Source: Bradyrhizobium cosmicum (GTDB lineage: Bacteria > Pseudomonadota > Alphaproteobacteria > Rhizobiales > Xanthobacteraceae). From it: a DNA stretch of 64,000 nucleotides. The stretch is from positions 744,001-808,000 of the forward strand of contig NZ_CP041656.2 in the NCBI RefSeq assembly GCF_007290395.2. The letters run 5' to 3'. Every line of letters begins with the position of its first letter. The first letter of the stretch is position 1. Shown in pieces: positions 62,101-64,000 of this stretch. A program made the translations under genes and the position numbers. The notes beneath the pieces were generated by a model. That model had not been told where the DNA came from, did not search any database, and was given only the letters and a program-made list of their open reading frames with translations.

Positions 62101-62650
62101 CGTGGTGCCCGCGACCTTCCGCCTCGGCACGCTCTACGAAAAGGGCCTCGGCGTGAAGAAGGACGCCGACATCGCCCGCCGCTACTACACGCAGGCGGCA
62201 GAGCGCGGCAATGCCAAGGCGATGCACAATCTCGCGGTGCTCGACGCCGACGGCGGCGGACGCGGGGCCAATTACAAGAGCGCGGCGCAGTGGTTCCGGA
62301 AAGCCGCCGATCGCGGCGTCGCCGACAGCCAGTTCAACCTCGGCATCCTCTATGCCCGCGGCATCGGCGTCGAACAGAACCTCGCCGAGTCCTACAAATG
62401 GTTCAGCCTGGCAGCTGCCCAGGGCGACGGGGATGCCTCCGGCAAGCGCGACGACGTCGCCAAGCGCCTCGACCCGCAATCGCTCGCCGCCGCCAAGCTC
62501 GCCATCCAGACCTTCAGCGCAGAGCCGCAGCCGGACGATGCCGTCAACGTCACTGCGCCCGCCGGCGGCTGGGACAGCGCGCCGCAGGCGAACGCCAAGC
62601 CCGCGCCGAAGCCGGTGGCGAGCAAGCGCTCGGCCTCGGCTGCGCATTAG
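59156..62650 (+). CDS. PodJ-like polarity protein with Sel1 repeats
   Basis: A 1164-residue protein. The opening (SWSVDGIDPSVRERAEAAAR) is a conserved start in Rhizobiales homologues. A Pro/Gln-rich linker and a long region of coiled-coil-forming repeats follow (IEHALSDIKQVLRTLTPAEQ). A membrane segment lies at about residues 797-820 (LLVGASVVVIVLGTFKMAMN), then a Pro-rich periplasmic part and four Sel1 repeats (about 943-1105: YDEAAKWYDRAAQAG; ARRYYTQAAERGNAKAMHNL). This layout is that of PodJ of Caulobacter, a polar scaffold. I chose the ATG at 59156 (MNSRVSW); the frame is open upstream. PodJ function in this species is inference. Confidence 0.85.
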   Translation: MNSRVSWSVDGIDPSVRERAEAAARRAGMSLNDWLNSTLGETAPPNFRGPYDQRQDQRQDQRPDPRSAQMPSQESREVADIHQRLDAITQQIERISKPAPRQDVSRQDASRLDAARPDVSREQGVARQLNDAISRLDARLSQIAKPPQPQPQAPRPAPIETRRRQADAVERAAAQVYRNSPPLSPASFDVAVAEITARQSELDGFAPRQVPPRAAPPIAPAAAPFAPPMAPPKPAYAPPPPQPGPDFSSLERHLLKITSQIESLQRPDNTEQAINAFRSELAEIRTAITEAMPRRAIESIENEIRSLHRRIDETRSSGTDGQVLSGIEHALSDIKQVLRTLTPAEQLTGYDEAIRNLGAKLDLILRANDDPSTVRQLEDAISALRGIVSNVASNEALARLSDDVQLLSSKVDQVTRASGPGDSFAVLEQRIAALTAALETRERPQPSESSEHLEAAIRALSDRFDRMQVGTDSASTFAHLEQRVSYLLERIEAASDPRNGNLSRVEDGLHDILRHLERQQATYSALAESRNSTPSSDSGVVDVVKRELSDIRFSQAETNRSTQDSLEAVHNALGHVVDRLSMIEGDLRAVRTAPPAPQPMTTSMAMPMAAPMEPAPMAREVRPQQQPQPKYDPKPELPNPAAAHQPPQSAFVAAPREFHAAANPAAPPLAPMAPQSTPPLPPRAISEILEPHTAPARSALAPELPPDHPLEPGTRPGGRVATPSERIAASESAISEIPTAPKEPVSSSSFIAAARRAAQAAAAQPEKPARGAKVKATSASRAKDKGQEGGSTITSKIRSLLVGASVVVIVLGTFKMAMNLLDGGTAPPAPQAMEDSSSAPAPQTPPVESKPAAPEQVTPSMTSPTPIGKQSLNNSAPAPVAGSGNSASVEIPPAPAAAPPPAASSDVTGALTGTSRARIGLVQVPPSEKLPDGIGGPVLRTAAMKGDAAAAFEIGMRFAEGKGVAANYDEAAKWYDRAAQAGVVPATFRLGTLYEKGLGVKKDADIARRYYTQAAERGNAKAMHNLAVLDADGGGRGANYKSAAQWFRKAADRGVADSQFNLGILYARGIGVEQNLAESYKWFSLAAAQGDGDASGKRDDVAKRLDPQSLAAAKLAIQTFSAEPQPDDAVNVTAPAGGWDSAPQANAKPAPKPVASKRSASAAH

Positions 62651-62695
62651 GCGGAATAGCATTAGGCAGACAGAACGAGCCCCGGGCTCGGTGCA

Positions 62696-62838
62696 CCTCT
62701 CCCGCTTGCGGGAGAGGTCGGCGCGTTCCGGGCGATGCGAAGCATCGTCCCGCGCGCCGGGTGAGGGTTCTATCCTCTAGGGGATTATCCCGTTGTGGAC
62801 ATACCCTATCCCCAGCCCTCCCCCGCAGGCGGGGGAGG
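62696..62838. repeat. Mosaic intergenic repeat with two strong hairpins
   Basis: The first hairpin (62696-62717) is CCTCTCCCGC-TT-GCGGGAGAGG. The last (62818-62838) is a C/G-rich stem, CTCCCCCGC mirrored by GCGGGGGAG. Between them runs CGGGCGATGCGAAGCATCGTCCCGC. The pattern resembles a common Bradyrhizobium intergenic repeat. It covers most of the 375-bp gap between the PodJ-like and TauE/SafE genes; I see no gene in the remainder. Confidence 0.75.
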
Positions 62839-63025
62839 AGGCGCACCTTTGCCCTGGCTGCGCTTGAGTCCAGCCTCATCACACTCATCGCGCGCTCATT
62901 CACCACGCCCGAAATTCCCGATCACGCCCGCGACCGAATTCCGCTATTGAAGGGCGCGGCAATCGTTCGACCGTCCGGCGAGCATTCCGCACAATCGATC
63001 CGTCTCGCCGGAGCGTGGTCCCTCG

Positions 63026-63943
63026 ATGCAGCTCTATCTCCCGATCGCCGATCTTCCGGTCAACATCTTCCTGGTGCTGGCGATGGGCGCGGCGGTCGGC
63101 TTCGTGTCCGGCATGTTCGGGATCGGCGGCGGCTTCCTGATGACGCCGCTCCTGATCTTCATCGGCATCACGCCGGCGGTCGCGGTCGCCTCGGTCGCGA
63201 GCCACATCGCGGCGTCGTCCTTCTCCGGCGCGCTGGCCTATTGGCGGCGGCGTGCGATCGACCCGGCGCTGGCCGGCGTGTTGTTGTGCGGCGGCGTGAC
63301 CGGCACGGCGCTGGGGGTGTGGACGTTCACGCAGCTCCGCGCGCTCGGCCAGCTCGATCTGATGATCGCGCTGTCCTACGTGGTGCTGCTCACTACGGTC
63401 GGCAGCCTGATGTTCTCCGAGGGCCTGCGCGCCCTGATGCGGACCCGGCGCGGGGCGGTGCCGCCGCGGCGCACCCACAACTGGATCCACGGCCTGCCGC
63501 TCAAGATGCGGTTCAAGCGCTCCAAGATCTACCTCTCCGTGATTCCCGTGGTGATCGTCGGCATCGTGATCGGCTTCATCGGCGCCATCATGGGCATCGG
63601 CGGCGGCTTCATCCTGGTGCCGGTCATGATCTACCTGCTGCGGGTGCCGACCTCGACGGTGATCGGGACCTCGATGGTCCTCACCCTGGTCACCATGCTG
63701 TTCGCGACCATGCTGCATGCGGTGACCAATCATCTGGTCGACGCGGTGCTGGCGCTGATCCTCATGGTCGGCGGCGTTACCGGCGCGCAGTTCGGCGCAC
63801 GCGCGGGCCAGAAGATCCGCGGCGAGCAATTGCGGCTGCTGCTCGGCCTGCTGATCCTCTCGGTCGGCGTCCGCTTCGCGATCGAGCTGGTGATCCAGCC
63901 TGCGGATCTCTTCACCATTCGTGAGCTCGGAGCGAGCGGATGA
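63026..63943 (+). CDS. TauE/SafE family sulfite/organosulfonate exporter
   Basis: A 305-residue inner-membrane protein with about eight predicted segments in two similar halves. Each half has the glycine-rich motif of the family: MFGIGGGFLMTPLLIF and IMGIGGGFILVPVMIY. Members export sulfite, sulfoacetate or similar anions, and the substrate is not determined by sequence. Its stop overlaps the start of the next gene (TGATG), so the two are translationally coupled. Confidence 0.9.
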   Translation: MQLYLPIADLPVNIFLVLAMGAAVGFVSGMFGIGGGFLMTPLLIFIGITPAVAVASVASHIAASSFSGALAYWRRRAIDPALAGVLLCGGVTGTALGVWTFTQLRALGQLDLMIALSYVVLLTTVGSLMFSEGLRALMRTRRGAVPPRRTHNWIHGLPLKMRFKRSKIYLSVIPVVIVGIVIGFIGAIMGIGGGFILVPVMIYLLRVPTSTVIGTSMVLTLVTMLFATMLHAVTNHLVDAVLALILMVGGVTGAQFGARAGQKIRGEQLRLLLGLLILSVGVRFAIELVIQPADLFTIRELGASG

Positions 63944-64000
63944 TGCGCGCGCTCCTCGCAATCCTGCTCGTCACGTTGACCGTCTCGGCCGCGCGCGCCG
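63943..64000 (+). CDS. Exported protein, cut by the window end
   Basis: Only 19 codons are in the window (MRALLAILLVTLTVSAARA). They form a clear signal peptide with an AxA cleavage site. The ATG overlaps the TauE/SafE stop by one base. In related genomes the gene after this exporter often encodes a TIGR02186-type exported protein, but that is memory of context and cannot be tested here. Confidence 0.6.
   Translation, partial: MRALLAILLVTLTVSAARA

Noticed and set aside
1..64000. CRISPR array, tRNA, rRNA, prophage or insertion sequence
   Set aside because: No regularly spaced repeats, no cloverleaf or rRNA stretch that I could recognise, and no transposase, integrase or phage gene were seen. 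A small RNA could be missed by eye.

Overview
The window is a high-GC chromosomal segment from an alphaproteobacterium of the order Rhizobiales, most probably a Bradyrhizobium or close relative. The reasons are the ChvG/ChvI two-component system next to a short HPr kinase, an EIIA-Man and an HPr, with ATP-type PEP carboxykinase nearby; plant-type glutamate-cysteine ligase; a PodJ-like Sel1 protein; and palindromic intergenic repeats of the kind common in Bradyrhizobiaceae. Species identification is inference. I saw no rRNA, tRNA, CRISPR array, integrase, transposase or phage gene. The content is mostly ordinary core and accessory chromosome.

Layout. 0.1-3.2 kb (minus): RadC-family protein, methionine aminopeptidase, MscS-type channel. 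3.4-5.2 kb: CPA1 K+/H+ antiporter. 5.2-8.1 kb (minus): modABC with an unusually short ModC, then a small exported protein. 8.5-14.3 kb: MepA endopeptidase, a PAS/GGDEF/EAL protein with a degenerate cyclase motif, and a chemoreceptor. 14.6-19.1 kb: a heavy-metal RND efflux operon (adaptor, pump, DUF3240 protein) whose genes overlap. 19.2-26.1 kb: a winged-helix/TPR regulator on the minus strand, facing a plus-strand run of SDR/NmrA-like protein, AraC regulator, Tat-type alpha/beta hydrolase, FAD-dependent oxidoreductase and metallo-beta-lactamase-fold hydrolase, which ends at a perfect 29-bp dyad. 26.1-30.2 kb: a broken GNAT gene, an MFS transporter, an intact GNAT, a serine hydrolase and an SRPBCC protein. 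30.4-34.0 kb: lepA and, divergently, a GT39-family membrane glycosyltransferase.

34.0-43.6 kb is a regulatory and carbon-metabolism block. chvI, chvG, hprK, EIIA-Man and HPr lie on the minus strand. HugZ-like protein, an exported TPR-CHAT protein and pckA lie on the plus strand. 43.8-51.1 kb holds an acyl-CoA thioesterase, glycogen phosphorylase, a small Cys-containing exported protein, a two-PAN-domain exported protein, gshA, and a MarR regulator divergent from a glutathione S-transferase with operator-like palindromes between them. 51.3-51.8 kb has two small convergent membrane-protein genes. 52.1-57.8 kb is a fatty-acid beta-oxidation operon (NTF2-like protein, acyl-CoA dehydrogenase, thiolase, multifunctional hydratase/dehydrogenase) facing a PadR regulator across a 32-bp near-palindrome. 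58.7-64 kb has a DUF2934 protein, a 1164-residue PodJ-like polarity protein with a CtrA-like site upstream, a TauE/SafE exporter, and the start of a further exported protein cut by the window edge.

The points most worth a second look are the exported CHAT-TPR protein beside chvI, the metal-efflux operon with DUF3240 and an altered TM4 motif, the ModC without its C-terminal regulatory domain, the EAL protein with a degenerate GGDEF motif, and the three probable regulatory sites (PadR, MarR, CtrA). I did not find a clearly new multi-gene system.
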